A stretch of 64,000 bases of DNA from an uncultured Eubacteriales bacterium (GCA_934463265.1 CAKSIU010000003.1:4781-68780), one strand, 5' to 3'; shown: positions 52,330-63,405, numbered from the stretch's first letter. Made by a program: numbers and translations. Notes: generated by a model not told the origin, from the letters alone.

Positions 52330-54381
52330 TTATTCGTCAGACTTTTTCTTGTTTAATTTTGAATTAATCATCAATCCGAGAGCTAAAGTCATTATTAAGC
52401 CCAAGCCTGCTACGGTAAAATATGTAACTTCGTCGCCGGTTTTCATCATTGCAGCCTTTTCTTCGTCTGTCAATTTATCTACGAGTGTATACGGCGAAAA
52501 GTGGTCCGTATAAATTCCAACATAGTCTACGCCATCTATCTTTATCAAATATTCCTCAAACTGAATATCGTCCCCAACTTTAGCTAATATAACCTCCAAA
52601 TCGTCCTTGTCTAAGCCATCAACTACCTCAAAAAGAAGCTCTACCTTCTGCTTAAGTGGCATTGACAGCGGTTTTCCGTCTTCATCCAACAACGTTATCT
52701 CATAATGAAATTGTTTTTCTATTTCATTATCTTGTCTATCAAGTTCAGGCGAATCTGGCACTACGTTTACAACTAACTGCGTTCCAATCGGCAAAACATC
52801 GTAACCGCCGCGAACAACAATATTTTGTTTTTGGCCATTTAGCAGTTCAACGGTAGTTTTCAAAACATTTAAGTTTTCCTTATATCTTTTGGCAGAAGCA
52901 TTAAATTCTACTTGTTTGACAGATTTTGCCTGATATAGCGTCATGATGTTGCCATCTGAAGAAACTGTACCACCATTAGCTGCAGTTTCGCGTCCGGCAA
53001 TCCAAAATTGTAGAGGTTCACCGTTATTCGAACCGAAATAAATTTTCTGGTTGGTTGGGTTTACTCCATGGACGGAGTTTGATTCGTTGCCGTTAGTTCC
53101 ATCTTGTCCTTTGCCTGCAATAACATTTTCGTACTCTTCATCAGACAGAGAACTCAAATCACCCCATGAGGTTTGTAATTCGTCTTTCATCGCGAAAACT
53201 CGCGTATTTTTTGTTTCAGAGCCATCAGTAATTTTTGAAATCGAACCGCCACTGCCAACAAATGTATACGGAGTGGTAGCAGCCGCCAAACTTCCAGAAT
53301 CATCTTCCATCCAAACTTTTATCGTGTATCCGTCAAGTGAGCTTAAGCCCCAATCCGAAACATCAATAGCCGCTGAAGAATTAGGCACATTAAGTTTTGT
53401 TGCAGCAGTGTAACTTGTAGTACCGTCTTTCAGAGAATCTTCCTTAAACGCGTGCACCACAACATATTGGCCCGCAACGCCGTCGGAATAAGGCACTGTC
53501 AAAGTTTTCGCTGTAGAATTGTAAGTCAACGTGTCACCCGGCGTGAACGTTACGTTGTCGGCGGCTTTGGTTTTCAGGTACATACCGTAGTCCGGTAATT
53601 TAGCATCCGTTTTTTTGCCAAAATCTGACGAACCCCCAATTGTAATGACTTCCGCACCTTCAGTTTCGCTGCCCACGATATCCTTGGCTGACGCCGCAGA
53701 CGCAAAGATTACAGATGACAGATTTATTTTAAAAGCGGCCGACACCGCGGGGCGATAGTAGTTCACACGGTCGTAGCTGACACAGTCGCCCGGCAGGACG
53801 TAGAGGGCGTTAATGTTGCTACGAGGACTAGGCGAACGCAGCCAGGAGTAGTACGAAGCGCTATAACTCCAGTAAGGAATCGGTATTATGCGTCGCCTAT
53901 CAGTCGCCGTCGTCATTGTATATTGACTATTTGAGCTTATATCTTCTTCTGCCCAACTGATAACTTGGTCATTGTTATAGTGTGCACTGGGCAGCCAAAA
54001 TTTGTCGGTAGTCTCATACACTGCAGTGGCTTCTTCAATTCTATTTAAAACGTTCGTGCTGTACTTAAACGACTCCACCGTGCCATACTCGGCAGCACTA
54101 AAGTATGACGGGTAATTTGCACTGTTTGAGCCATTAATTGTTGTGTCAATTGGTAAAGTATCATCAACTTTTTCTACATTGTTCAAATACGCGCGCAGGT
54201 CGCTGCGGCCCCAGTGGTTGGCATACGCCTCCTTGTAAAAAAAGTCCGGTTCCGCCGCAGACGCACCATTATTGGGTACCATCGCCAGCATCATCGAGGT
54301 ACTAACCCCGATTGATAGAAGTTTTGTGAAAGTTTTTCTCGTTTTCCTTTTGCTTACAAATCTCTCTGTTACTTTAAACAT
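52330..54381 (-). CDS. Large surface protein with DUF6273-like domain and C-terminal anchor
   Basis: A 683-residue exported protein. A signal peptide (about 17-43) ends GASA. The first domain (about 45-235) has DLRAYLNNVEKVDD, FWLPSAHYN, YYSWLRSPSPRSN and YRPAVSAAFKINLSSVIF, which fits the DUF6273 pattern (WLRSP and R-P-A-x-N-L in relatives). Beta-rich regions follow with GYTIKVWMEDDSG and WIAGRETAANGG. The C-terminus has MKTGDEVTYFTVAGLGLIM, a helix, and KLNKKKSDE, like a sortase anchor with a degenerate LPxTG motif. Own promoter. Role unknown, perhaps adhesion. Confidence 0.75.
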   Translation of the reverse strand: MFKVTERFVSKRKTRKTFTKLLSIGVSTSMMLAMVPNNGASAAEPDFFYKEAYANHWGRSDLRAYLNNVEKVDDTLPIDTTINGSNSANYPSYFSAAEYGTVESFKYSTNVLNRIEEATAVYETTDKFWLPSAHYNNDQVISWAEEDISSNSQYTMTTATDRRRIIPIPYWSYSASYYSWLRSPSPRSNINALYVLPGDCVSYDRVNYYRPAVSAAFKINLSSVIFASAASAKDIVGSETEGAEVITIGGSSDFGKKTDAKLPDYGMYLKTKAADNVTFTPGDTLTYNSTAKTLTVPYSDGVAGQYVVVHAFKEDSLKDGTTSYTAATKLNVPNSSAAIDVSDWGLSSLDGYTIKVWMEDDSGSLAAATTPYTFVGSGGSISKITDGSETKNTRVFAMKDELQTSWGDLSSLSDEEYENVIAGKGQDGTNGNESNSVHGVNPTNQKIYFGSNNGEPLQFWIAGRETAANGGTVSSDGNIMTLYQAKSVKQVEFNASAKRYKENLNVLKTTVELLNGQKQNIVVRGGYDVLPIGTQLVVNVVPDSPELDRQDNEIEKQFHYEITLLDEDGKPLSMPLKQKVELLFEVVDGLDKDDLEVILAKVGDDIQFEEYLIKIDGVDYVGIYTDHFSPYTLVDKLTDEEKAAMMKTGDEVTYFTVAGLGLIMTLALGLMINSKLNKKKSDE

Positions 54382-54420
54382 AAACTAAATCCTCCTTAAA
54401 TATAAAATATGAATAATAAC

Positions 54421-54450
54421 ACTATATCACATATTTGCAGTGCTTGTCAA
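54421..54450 (-). promoter_or_regulatory. SigA-type promoter of the surface protein gene
   Basis: On the minus strand TTGACA (54445-54450), 18 bases, TATAGT (54421-54426), about 40 bases before the start codon. Confidence 0.7.
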
Positions 54451-54617
54451 TGTTTTTTTATGCAAATATCGACATCATTTTTTAGCATAAAAATCCCTCC
54501 TTTCAAATCTAAAAATATAATTATTGGGGTGTATATGTGCAATACAACATATTGCAGCATAAAACAAATATATTTTTATTTCAATTTACAAATTTGTCTT
54601 TATTTACATATGTTAAA

Positions 54618-56807
54618 TTAATCTTTTCCCCCAATTTGTTGACGTTCAACAAGGTCTGCAAAATATCCATTATTGTCCATCAACTCATTAAACGTGCCGT
54701 CTTCGATGATTTTCCCCTTGTCAATAACAATAATCCTGTCGCAGTTTTTAATAGTGGAAAGTCTGTGCGCAATTACAATTCTCGTACTTTTTAAGGAGTC
54801 CAGCGACTCAGAAATTTGCTTTTGAGTGATATTATCAAGTGCGCTGGTCGCCTCATCAAACATCAAAATATTCGGTTTTGGCGCTATCGCACGAGCAATC
54901 ATTAAACGTTGTTTTTGCCCACCAGAAACGCCTCCGCTACCTTCACTTATAATAGTATGCATTTCCATCGGCATTTCTTTTATGTCTTTTTCAATACCCG
55001 CTAATTTTGCAGCATTCCAGGCCTCGTCAAGAGTAAGCCACGGCGCAGAAATTACGATATTAGAAAAAATATCTCCCTGAAAAAGCTTGCCATTTTGCAT
55101 TACAGCACCAATATGCCGTCTTAAACTTCTCAAATCCAGCGAATTTATATCTTGACCATCATAATAAATCGCACCATTTTTCGTTGATTCAAAACCTAAA
55201 AGAAGCCTCATTAAAGTAGATTTTCCACAGCCTGTTTTTCCCACTATCGCTATATATTGACCCGGGTTAATTTTCAAACTTATATCGTCCAAAACCAGCG
55301 GTCCGTTCTCGTTATACTTAAACGAAACATGATTTAATTCGATTGCCCCAGATAAGTCCGTAACTATCTTTTTGTTTTCGCTAACTTCCGGCTCAGCATC
55401 AAGTATAGGTTTGACTATCTCCATTACCGGTTTCATTTCAGAAAATTTTGTAAACAGCGGTGCCAAAGCCATTATTGCACCACTCACGGCAGAAAATGCG
55501 GTATTAAATGCGATAAAATCCGCCATGCTTACATTTGTCGTGCCCGCAATGTAATATAAAACTATCACGCCTACCATGGAAATTACCGTGGAAATCATAG
55601 GGAAAACTTTTATGAGAATCGGCGGGTTGTAATCAATTTCTGCTCCGGACTTGTACGTGCTTGCCCACTTTGAAAATGCTCGTCTTTCTGCTCCGGATAA
55701 TTTTATTTTCTGCACACCTGAAAATAACGAGTAAATAAGCGCACTTAAACTAATTTTTATTTTTGTTTTTTTCCTATTTAAGTTAATTAACATCAAAGTG
55801 CTCACAACGTTCATAACAAGCTGAACTAAAATGAATAATATTGCCGGGATTACCAGTTGCGGCGCATATTGGTTCATTTGAAAAACATACACAAACGAGC
55901 AAAGCGTAGAAAGACCTGTCCCAAAGAATAATCCGCTAAGCATAATTGAAATTTGTTGCATTCCATCAACACGCGAAGACAAATCTCCGGAATTATAATC
56001 AGAAAAGAAGTTAGCTGGCAAAGACATTACTCTGCTCATTGTAGCGGCCTGAATTGACATATTCATCTTCATACCGATTCGAGCCGAAACCAAATTGCTT
56101 GTAATTTTTATTAAAGTTTGCGACAATGTCATTCCGACAAGCAGGCACGCAAAAGGAATTAATAAACTGACCTTGCCCACAGGAATTAATTTTCCATATA
56201 ATAGCTTATTTACATATGGCATAATCATGCCAACCAGCTGAACCACAAGCGAAATAAACACTATGTATATCACGTCTGCTTTGCTTAGTGTTGATAAAAT
56301 ATATTTACTGATGTCAACTAAATTTATTTTTCGCAGCGGAAACGGTTTGTAAAAGCAAAATGCACTTTCTTCTAGCAAATCTGCAGTTTTTGCATTTATT
56401 CGAATTCTTTTTCCGGTTTCGTAGTCGAAAAAGCTGTAACCTTTCATGGATTCCGGAATTAACGCCACGGTGTCTCCGGATTTAGTCTGCGCAATAAAGG
56501 CTCCCACTGCATTTTTCCACCATTTTCCTTTTAATTCAACCGTTCTGCGCATAATTCCAGTCGGTCTAAGCATATATTCGAGTTGCTCATTCATGTCGTC
56601 GATTTTGCTTGGAATCTCTATTATTTTCGCATTATAAAATTTTAAAACTTCCTCTATCGCATTCTGAGTTTTTTTCCTATCGTTATTGAGTGCCCGCGCA
56701 ATTGCTGATTCTCCTAAAACTACGGATGACAACTCTACAAAAGAATTTTCAAAAGCTTCTTTATCTTTTTTCATGCGTTTTTTTAATTGTTCACTAAACC
56801 AACTCAA
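54618..56807 (-). CDS. NHLM/NHLP bacteriocin-type exporter, second ABC transporter (no peptidase)
   Basis: A 729-residue ABC exporter half-transporter. The N-terminal part (about 1-160) is not a C39 peptidase but a cytoplasmic domain containing ELKGKWWKNAVGAFIAQTKS, typical of the second ABC subunit in NHLM systems. Six membrane helices follow (about 165-445), then an ABC domain with GKTGCGKSTLMRL (Walker A), SGGVSGGQKQRLMIA (signature) and ILMFDEATSALD (Walker B). It probably pairs with the upstream peptidase-ABC protein. TTG start behind AAGAGGTG. Third gene of the operon. Confidence 0.88.
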   Translation of the reverse strand: MSWFSEQLKKRMKKDKEAFENSFVELSSVVLGESAIARALNNDRKKTQNAIEEVLKFYNAKIIEIPSKIDDMNEQLEYMLRPTGIMRRTVELKGKWWKNAVGAFIAQTKSGDTVALIPESMKGYSFFDYETGKRIRINAKTADLLEESAFCFYKPFPLRKINLVDISKYILSTLSKADVIYIVFISLVVQLVGMIMPYVNKLLYGKLIPVGKVSLLIPFACLLVGMTLSQTLIKITSNLVSARIGMKMNMSIQAATMSRVMSLPANFFSDYNSGDLSSRVDGMQQISIMLSGLFFGTGLSTLCSFVYVFQMNQYAPQLVIPAILFILVQLVMNVVSTLMLINLNRKKTKIKISLSALIYSLFSGVQKIKLSGAERRAFSKWASTYKSGAEIDYNPPILIKVFPMISTVISMVGVIVLYYIAGTTNVSMADFIAFNTAFSAVSGAIMALAPLFTKFSEMKPVMEIVKPILDAEPEVSENKKIVTDLSGAIELNHVSFKYNENGPLVLDDISLKINPGQYIAIVGKTGCGKSTLMRLLLGFESTKNGAIYYDGQDINSLDLRSLRRHIGAVMQNGKLFQGDIFSNIVISAPWLTLDEAWNAAKLAGIEKDIKEMPMEMHTIISEGSGGVSGGQKQRLMIARAIAPKPNILMFDEATSALDNITQKQISESLDSLKSTRIVIAHRLSTIKNCDRIIVIDKGKIIEDGTFNELMDNNGYFADLVERQQIGGKD

Positions 56808-56827
56808 AAAAAATCACCTCTTTTCTT

Positions 56828-58987
56828 CTATTCGGTAGTAATCAACTGCGTATAAACACCGTTATTCGCGAATAATTCATCGTGAGTTCCGCGCTCGATA
56901 ACCCGGCATTTGTCCAGAACGATAATCTCATCGCAATCACGAATTGTAGAAAGTCTGTGTGCAACAATTATACACGTAACGCCTCTGTCTGTAATTGATT
57001 TTATAACATCGTGCTCAGTTTTTGCATCCAGCGCTGATGTAGCCTCATCTAAAACGATTATCGTTGGGTTTTTTGCAAGAGTTCTGGCTATTTCCAATCG
57101 TTGACGCTGTCCACCAGAAAAATTCTTTCCGCCCTCCAAGACTTTATGACTATAACCTCCGTCTTTTAGCATAATGTCCTCATGAATATGCGCGTCTTTT
57201 GCGGCAACAATCATTTCTGTGTCGCTTATGGACTTGTCCCACATTTTTATGTTTTCAGAAATTGTATCCTCAAATAAAATTATATCCTGGTCAACAACCG
57301 CAACCGAACTTGTAAAAATTTCTCTGTTTACGTCGGATATCGGTGTCCCATCGAAAGTTATCTCGCCAGACCAGGGTTTGTATAGGCCGGAAATAAGCTT
57401 CGCCAGCGTTGACTTTCCACAACCAGATGCACCTACAAAAGCTACTGTTGAACCTGGCTTTAATGTCAAATTAAAGTCTTTAATCAGCGGCTCGCCAAGA
57501 GGTTTATATCCGAACGTAACATTTTTCATCTGCATTTCGCCCGTCAATTTTGAATACTCTGCATTTTCGTCAATCTCCAAACCATCGTAATCGACGTCCG
57601 GCTCGTAATTCATAACATCCTCAATACGCTCCATATCTGTGCGCATTTCTTGAATTTGCTGACCGATTCCTCTAAAAGATTCCAGCGGTTCAATAAATTT
57701 TCCTAAATATCCCTGAAACATCATCAAAATACCGGCCGTAAATCCATTTGTGCCCTGCATTATGAACATTGCGCCTATTAGCAAAACCGCCATATTCGCG
57801 AAACCTTGCAACACCGCAGGAATTGCGCCGATATACTCGTTAATTTTTGAAAATTTTACTACAGAAGAGTTCACCGAAGCCTGATATCCCGACCATTTTT
57901 CAAAAAAACCATTTTCTGCACCAGAAGATTTAATAGTTTCAATCATTTCTATGCCGGAAACCGTCGTAGAAGCCAATTTTCCTGCATCTCTCATCTGTGC
58001 GCGAGTGATGTTAATTCGTTTTTTAGATATGTAATTTGCCAAAAACATATTTATGATAACCGCAGTTAAGCCCAGTAGCGTAAGCGGCCAGCTGATGTTT
58101 ATGACCATAAAAAAGTAAAAAACTAACATTATCGCGTTCAATAAAATCGGAGCCAAACTTTGAATCAAAACTTCAGCTATGCCCTCATTTGAGGCCTGAC
58201 GCATGGCGATATCTCCGATTTGTCGCTGAGAAAAAAAGTGCATTGGCAAGCGCAAAACGTGCCACATAAACATAGAATTTGCTACAATTGCGAGTTTACC
58301 TTTTATTTTCAACATATAAACTATATTTATTGCCTGAACTATTATTTGAAAAATTACAAGCGTAGCCATTCCGGAAAGCACCGGCATTAACCATTCTGGG
58401 TTTTCGCCGGATAAAATTCTATCCATAAAAATTCGGGTGAAAACCGGATTAATTATTCCGATAAATGTGACCAAAAGTCCGGTTAAAATTACGAAAATAA
58501 ACGGGACTAACGTTCCTTTAAGACGTTTTTTAGCAAAAGATAAAACACTTTTCTTTTTGCCGTCCGCCACAAATTTTTCGGTCTTTTCAAAACATACAAT
58601 AATTCCCGTAAATGACCTATCAAAATCGTCCATAGAAACCTCTACAGTGCCGCGCGCTGGGTCATTTATGACAGCTTTATTCTTCTTAAAACCGTTTAAA
58701 ACTACAAAATGATTAAAATTCCAGTGAATAATTGCAGGAAGAGGCAAAGTTTTAACATCATCCATTCCGCATCTGTAGGCGTCGACCTGCAGACCGTAAG
58801 ATTGCGCTGCATCCGACATATCCTTCAAATTACTTCCATCTCTAGAAACGCCACAGTCAGCACGAACCTTTTCAAGAGGAAGCCATTTTCCGTGATAAGC
58901 CAAAATCATCGCAAGAGAAGCCGCTCCACACTCCAGCGCCTCCATCTGCATAATCACAGGAACTTTTGCGACTTTACTTTTAAACAT
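56828..58987 (-). CDS. Peptidase-containing ABC exporter (NHLM/NHLP type, C39 peptidase)
   Basis: A 719-residue protein that both cuts leaders after double-glycine sites and exports the cargo. The C39 peptidase (about 1-140) has an intact triad: Cys20 in MEALECGAASLA, His93 in WNFNHFVVLNGF and Asp109 in INDPARG. Six membrane helices and an ABC domain follow with GASGCGKSTLAKL, FSGGQRQRLEIA and IIVLDEATSALD. The ATG at 58987 has GGAGG eight bases upstream; an adjacent GTG is less well placed. Natural substrates include the double-glycine peptides elsewhere in the window. Confidence 0.95.
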   Translation of the reverse strand: MFKSKVAKVPVIMQMEALECGAASLAMILAYHGKWLPLEKVRADCGVSRDGSNLKDMSDAAQSYGLQVDAYRCGMDDVKTLPLPAIIHWNFNHFVVLNGFKKNKAVINDPARGTVEVSMDDFDRSFTGIIVCFEKTEKFVADGKKKSVLSFAKKRLKGTLVPFIFVILTGLLVTFIGIINPVFTRIFMDRILSGENPEWLMPVLSGMATLVIFQIIVQAINIVYMLKIKGKLAIVANSMFMWHVLRLPMHFFSQRQIGDIAMRQASNEGIAEVLIQSLAPILLNAIMLVFYFFMVINISWPLTLLGLTAVIINMFLANYISKKRINITRAQMRDAGKLASTTVSGIEMIETIKSSGAENGFFEKWSGYQASVNSSVVKFSKINEYIGAIPAVLQGFANMAVLLIGAMFIMQGTNGFTAGILMMFQGYLGKFIEPLESFRGIGQQIQEMRTDMERIEDVMNYEPDVDYDGLEIDENAEYSKLTGEMQMKNVTFGYKPLGEPLIKDFNLTLKPGSTVAFVGASGCGKSTLAKLISGLYKPWSGEITFDGTPISDVNREIFTSSVAVVDQDIILFEDTISENIKMWDKSISDTEMIVAAKDAHIHEDIMLKDGGYSHKVLEGGKNFSGGQRQRLEIARTLAKNPTIIVLDEATSALDAKTEHDVIKSITDRGVTCIIVAHRLSTIRDCDEIIVLDKCRVIERGTHDELFANNGVYTQLITTE

Positions 58988-59001
58988 CACAAATTCCTCC
59001 T

Positions 59002-59592
59002 TTATTTCGACTCGCTAAACAAAAATTTTATCGGAGCCACCGATTCTGTAATTATGTCAGCCTTGCATAAATCGTCCACCTTCAAAAAAGTTTCATCTCC
59101 AACTTCATTGTTAGCCCAGTCATAATTGCCGTCTGAGGTTTTATTAACTTTAATCAAAACGCCAACTCCATAATCGGCTTCCAAAATGCTGTCCGCAACG
59201 TATTCGCTCGAATAAGAATGTAAAATATCTTCTTGTTTAACCGGAACTTGCGAAATTTTTATAACTTTTCCGTTAACATACGCACTCATCGGCTTATTCT
59301 TGTCATAAATGCGAACAGGCATTCCCTCAGAAATTTTCTGCGCATAGTTGACATCTACATAGCAAACAACCGAATCTATGCTGTCTTGAGAGCTGCCTTG
59401 AAAAACTCCCGTTCCAGAAACTTCCGAAGTGATATTTCCGCTAAAAGCCCAAATCGAAAACGCAATCGCAATTATAAACATCGCACCTATAATCAGCCAA
59501 ACGCTGGGGTTAGAAACCTTTATGTAATCATTCAGCTGTTCCGGAGATGATATCCTCTCCAAATTCTTTTTTCTAAATAAACTGTCATTCAT
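59002..59592 (-). CDS. NHLM-type bacteriocin secretion membrane fusion protein
   Basis: A 196-residue HlyD-like protein. A short cytoplasmic start (NLERISSPEQLNDYIKVSNP) precedes one membrane helix (about 31-52, VWLIIGAMFIIAIAFSIWAFSG). A small outside barrel follows with SGTGVFQGS and GMPVRIYDKN, without the long coiled coils of Gram-negative HlyD. This is the short fusion-protein form found in NHLM systems (TIGR03794-like). It is the first gene of the operon, with stop 14 bases before the peptidase-ABC start. GAGGGG precedes the ATG. A clear promoter was not found. Confidence 0.85.
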   Translation of the reverse strand: MNDSLFRKKNLERISSPEQLNDYIKVSNPSVWLIIGAMFIIAIAFSIWAFSGNITSEVSGTGVFQGSSQDSIDSVVCYVDVNYAQKISEGMPVRIYDKNKPMSAYVNGKVIKISQVPVKQEDILHSYSSEYVADSILEADYGVGVLIKVNKTSDGNYDWANNEVGDETFLKVDDLCKADIITESVAPIKFLFSESK

Positions 59593-59755
59593 AATTAAAA
59601 CCCCTCTTCCTTATTTTGTAAAATAATTCTTAAAATTTTGCGTTTTAATTTTTAAATATAGCATAAAACTTTATTTAAAGATTAAAATCAATAAATAATT
59701 AAATCAATTATACAGTTATTTATATAAATTGTCAATGTAAAAAATTAAAAAATAA

Positions 59756-61261
<1,506 letters not shown>

Positions 61262-61313
61262 TATTTAATCTGTTGAAAAATCACTTGTCAACGATTTTTC
61301 CTCAAATATATAC

Positions 61314-61351
61314 CTGGAGGCTGGCGCACTATATCGCGCGCCAGCCTCCGG
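61314..61351. repeat. GC-rich hairpin sharing an 18-bp core with the pyk terminator
   Basis: GGAGGCTGGCGC (61316-61327) pairs perfectly with GCGCCAGCCTCC (61338-61349). The inner CGCACTATATCGCGCGCC (61325-61342) equals the sequence after pyk read in the sense of pyk. No good T run follows, so it is not a standard terminator. An A/T-rich hairpin GAAAAATC/GATTTTTC (61274-61300) lies before it. Confidence 0.75.
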
Positions 61352-61357
61352 ATACTT

Positions 61358-62005
61358 TTATCTGTTCAAAAATTCATTCTTTAGCTCAGCCTTAACTTTT
61401 TGCAAATTGCTGCAGCTTAAAATTGGAATCAAATCATTAATTTTATTTATTGGTAAGTCCCACCACTTAATTTTTTCAAGAATATCTATAAGTTCATCTT
61501 CAAATCTTTTACGAATAAATTTTGCAGGATTTCCCGCTACAATTGAGTACGGAGCAACGTCTGAGCCTACTGTACTGTTTGCACCAATAATCGCACCGTC
61601 ACCAACTTCAACTCCAGGTAAAATTGTGACATTTTGGCCAATCCATACATCATTCCCTATAACAGTATCGCCTTTTAGTGGCATTTCCGACAAAGACGGA
61701 ATTTCTTGATCCCAACCATTAAGTATGTAAAATGGAAATGTTGAAACTGCGTTCATTTGATGATTTGCGCCGTTCATAATAAAATTTACACCAGCAGCTA
61801 TTTGACAGAACTTTCCTATTATAAGTTTGTCTCCATAAAAATCATAGTGATGTGTCACATGTTTTTCAAAATCCTCACCGCTAAAATAAGTAAATTCTCC
61901 CACAATAATATTGGGATTTTTAATCGCCGGTTTAACATATGTAACGGACTTTATTCCTTTAACAGGATATATCTCATTTGGGTTTATTTTAAGATTTTCA
62001 GCCAT
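61358..62005 (-). CDS. Vat-family O-acetyltransferase (xenobiotic acetyltransferase homologue)
   Basis: A 215-residue left-handed beta-helix hexapeptide acetyltransferase. It matches Vat-type streptogramin A acetyltransferases along its length: IYPVKGIKSVTYVKPAIKNP, LIIGKFCQIAAGV, FIMNGANHQM with His82 (the catalytic His position in VatD), KGDTVIGNDVWIGQNVTILP and YSIVAGNPAKFIRKRF. It uses acetyl-CoA. Chromosomal homologues of this type are common and often not tested for resistance, so a drug-modifying role is possible, not shown. GGAGG precedes the ATG. Confidence 0.88.
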   Translation of the reverse strand: MAENLKINPNEIYPVKGIKSVTYVKPAIKNPNIIVGEFTYFSGEDFEKHVTHHYDFYGDKLIIGKFCQIAAGVNFIMNGANHQMNAVSTFPFYILNGWDQEIPSLSEMPLKGDTVIGNDVWIGQNVTILPGVEVGDGAIIGANSTVGSDVAPYSIVAGNPAKFIRKRFEDELIDILEKIKWWDLPINKINDLIPILSCSNLQKVKAELKNEFLNR

Positions 62006-62120
62006 GTCTTACCTCCAGAAGCAAAATTTACTTGAATTATACATAAACAAAACTTATTAATCAATAGAAATTCGTTAAAATCAATTGAAGTACCTCTTTT
62101 CAAAAGTACTCCAAACTAAG

Positions 62121-62903
62121 TTAATTATTGCCTTTTATTTTATCCAGCGCATATTTTTCCAGTCGAGAAACTTGCGCTTGACTGATACCTATTTCAGATG
62201 CGACTTCCATCTGGGTTTTTCCGACAAGAAATCGTAGCGTTAAAATTTTCTTTTCGCGCTCGTTTAGTTTGGCAATAGATTCTTTTAAAACTATCTCATC
62301 AAGCCAATTCATGTCTTCATTTTTATTGCCAATCTGGTCCATCACATAAATGGTATCATTGCCGTCAGAAAAAACTGGCTCATAAAGAGAAACTGGTTCC
62401 ACAACCGACTCTAATGCGATAACGAGTGTTTCTTTTTTTATATCCAACTTCTTCGCGATTTCTTCAACCGTCGGTTCTCTATCAGTTTCTGCCATAATTT
62501 GTTCTTTTATCTGCATGGCCTTATATGCAATATCCCTCATGGAACGGCTTACTCGAACTGAATTATTATCGCGCAAATATCTTCTTATTTCGCCGATTAT
62601 CATCGGTACACCATACGTAGAAAATCTGACATTAAGATTTATATCAAAATTATCAATGGCCTTTATAAGGCCAATACAGCCGACTTGAAAAAGGTCATCG
62701 AGATTTTCTCCCCTATTCGTAAAACGTTGAATTACGCTAAGTACAAGCCTTAAATTTCCATTCACTAAATCTTCCCTAGCTTTTTTCCGTTCCTTTTCGG
62801 TACCGTTTCTCATAATTTTTAAAAGTTCAATTTTTTCCGATTCTGTTAAAACTTTAAGTTTCGCCGTGTTTACTCCGCAAATTTCCACCTTATTATACTG
62901 CAT
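62121..62903 (-). CDS. sigG: Late forespore sigma factor SigG
   Basis: A 260-residue sporulation sigma factor. It begins KVEICGVNTAKLKVLTESEK, with the N-terminal text typical of SigG. Region 2 has NLRLVLSVIQRFTNRGENLD and DLFQVGCIGLIKAIDNFD, ending RFSTYGVPMIIGEIRRYLRD. Region 4 has REKKILTLRFLVGKTQMEVA and GISQAQVSRLE. It directs late forespore transcription after engulfment. SigF is similar, but the N-terminal NKVEICGVNT and length fit SigG. No sigE gene is next to it, unlike in Bacillus. Confidence 0.94.
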   Translation of the reverse strand: MQYNKVEICGVNTAKLKVLTESEKIELLKIMRNGTEKERKKAREDLVNGNLRLVLSVIQRFTNRGENLDDLFQVGCIGLIKAIDNFDINLNVRFSTYGVPMIIGEIRRYLRDNNSVRVSRSMRDIAYKAMQIKEQIMAETDREPTVEEIAKKLDIKKETLVIALESVVEPVSLYEPVFSDGNDTIYVMDQIGNKNEDMNWLDEIVLKESIAKLNEREKKILTLRFLVGKTQMEVASEIGISQAQVSRLEKYALDKIKGNN

Positions 62904-63038
62904 TTAATAAAAAACTCCTTCCACTTTTGTCTTCAATTAAAGTATTGTCTTTTAGAGCCTAATTAATGCAAATAATAAATAAAATCAAACGGAATAATCG
63001 GGACATAATATAATTAAAAAGAAAAAGGAGAATTAATA

Positions 63039-63200
63039 ATGGAAAACAATAATTATAAAACAGATAAAAATAAACTTGAAAAAATTTCTGCAGGAAAAGG
63101 CGAAAAGGAATTGAGCAAAAAGAAAATTTTTAAAGAAACCGGTCGAATTATAGCCAATCCTCTAATACACAAAAATCATGATTATTTTAATGATAACTAA
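63039..63200 (+). CDS. Small basic peptide with a degenerate double-glycine-like leader
   Basis: A 53-codon ORF with AAAAGGAG eight bases before the ATG. The first 19 residues, MENNNYKTDKNKLEKISAG, look like a double-glycine leader with Ala-Gly in place of Gly-Gly and correct hydrophobic spacing (Leu, Ile). The rest is basic (KKKIFKETGRIIANPLI) and has no Cys. It may be exported by the nearby C39 system, or may be a spore peptide as it faces sigG. Not recognised. Confidence 0.45.
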   Translation: MENNNYKTDKNKLEKISAGKGEKELSKKKIFKETGRIIANPLIHKNHDYFNDN

Positions 63201-63206
63201 CCCATA

Positions 63207-63365
63207 TTAATTTCGATTTGCAACTAAAAGCAGTGCAAGCTGGTCTCCGATAACCGAGAAAAGTGCCGCTAAAATTTCTACAGTTTCAGCGTCACAATTT
63301 CTTGCAATCTCCGAAGATATAATTCCACCCACTGTAATAAGTTTTTCTCCGTAGCAATTTTTCAT
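63207..63365 (-). CDS. Small DUF6774-like protein
   Basis: A 52-codon ORF with a GGTGGTG site before the ATG at 63365. The peptide has an early Cys, ISSEIARNCDAETVEILAAL and FSVIGDQLALLLVANR. This helical pattern, with C-x-(D/S)-x-E and LGD/IGDQLALL, resembles DUF6774, a family of about 50-residue clostridial proteins of unknown function. It ends seven bases from the convergent 53-codon ORF. A terminator lies upstream. Confidence 0.6.
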   Translation of the reverse strand: MKNCYGEKLITVGGIISSEIARNCDAETVEILAALFSVIGDQLALLLVANRN

Positions 63366-63405
63366 TTTAACACCACCTAAAAATATACTATGCAGAAAAA
63401 AAGCA

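Noticed and set aside
54457..54499. A 13-codon minus-strand ORF with a strong AAGGAGGG site between the exporter and the surface gene
   Set aside because: It is too short to support, overlaps the -35 region of the surface gene promoter, and has no recognisable leader function, though the binding site is striking.
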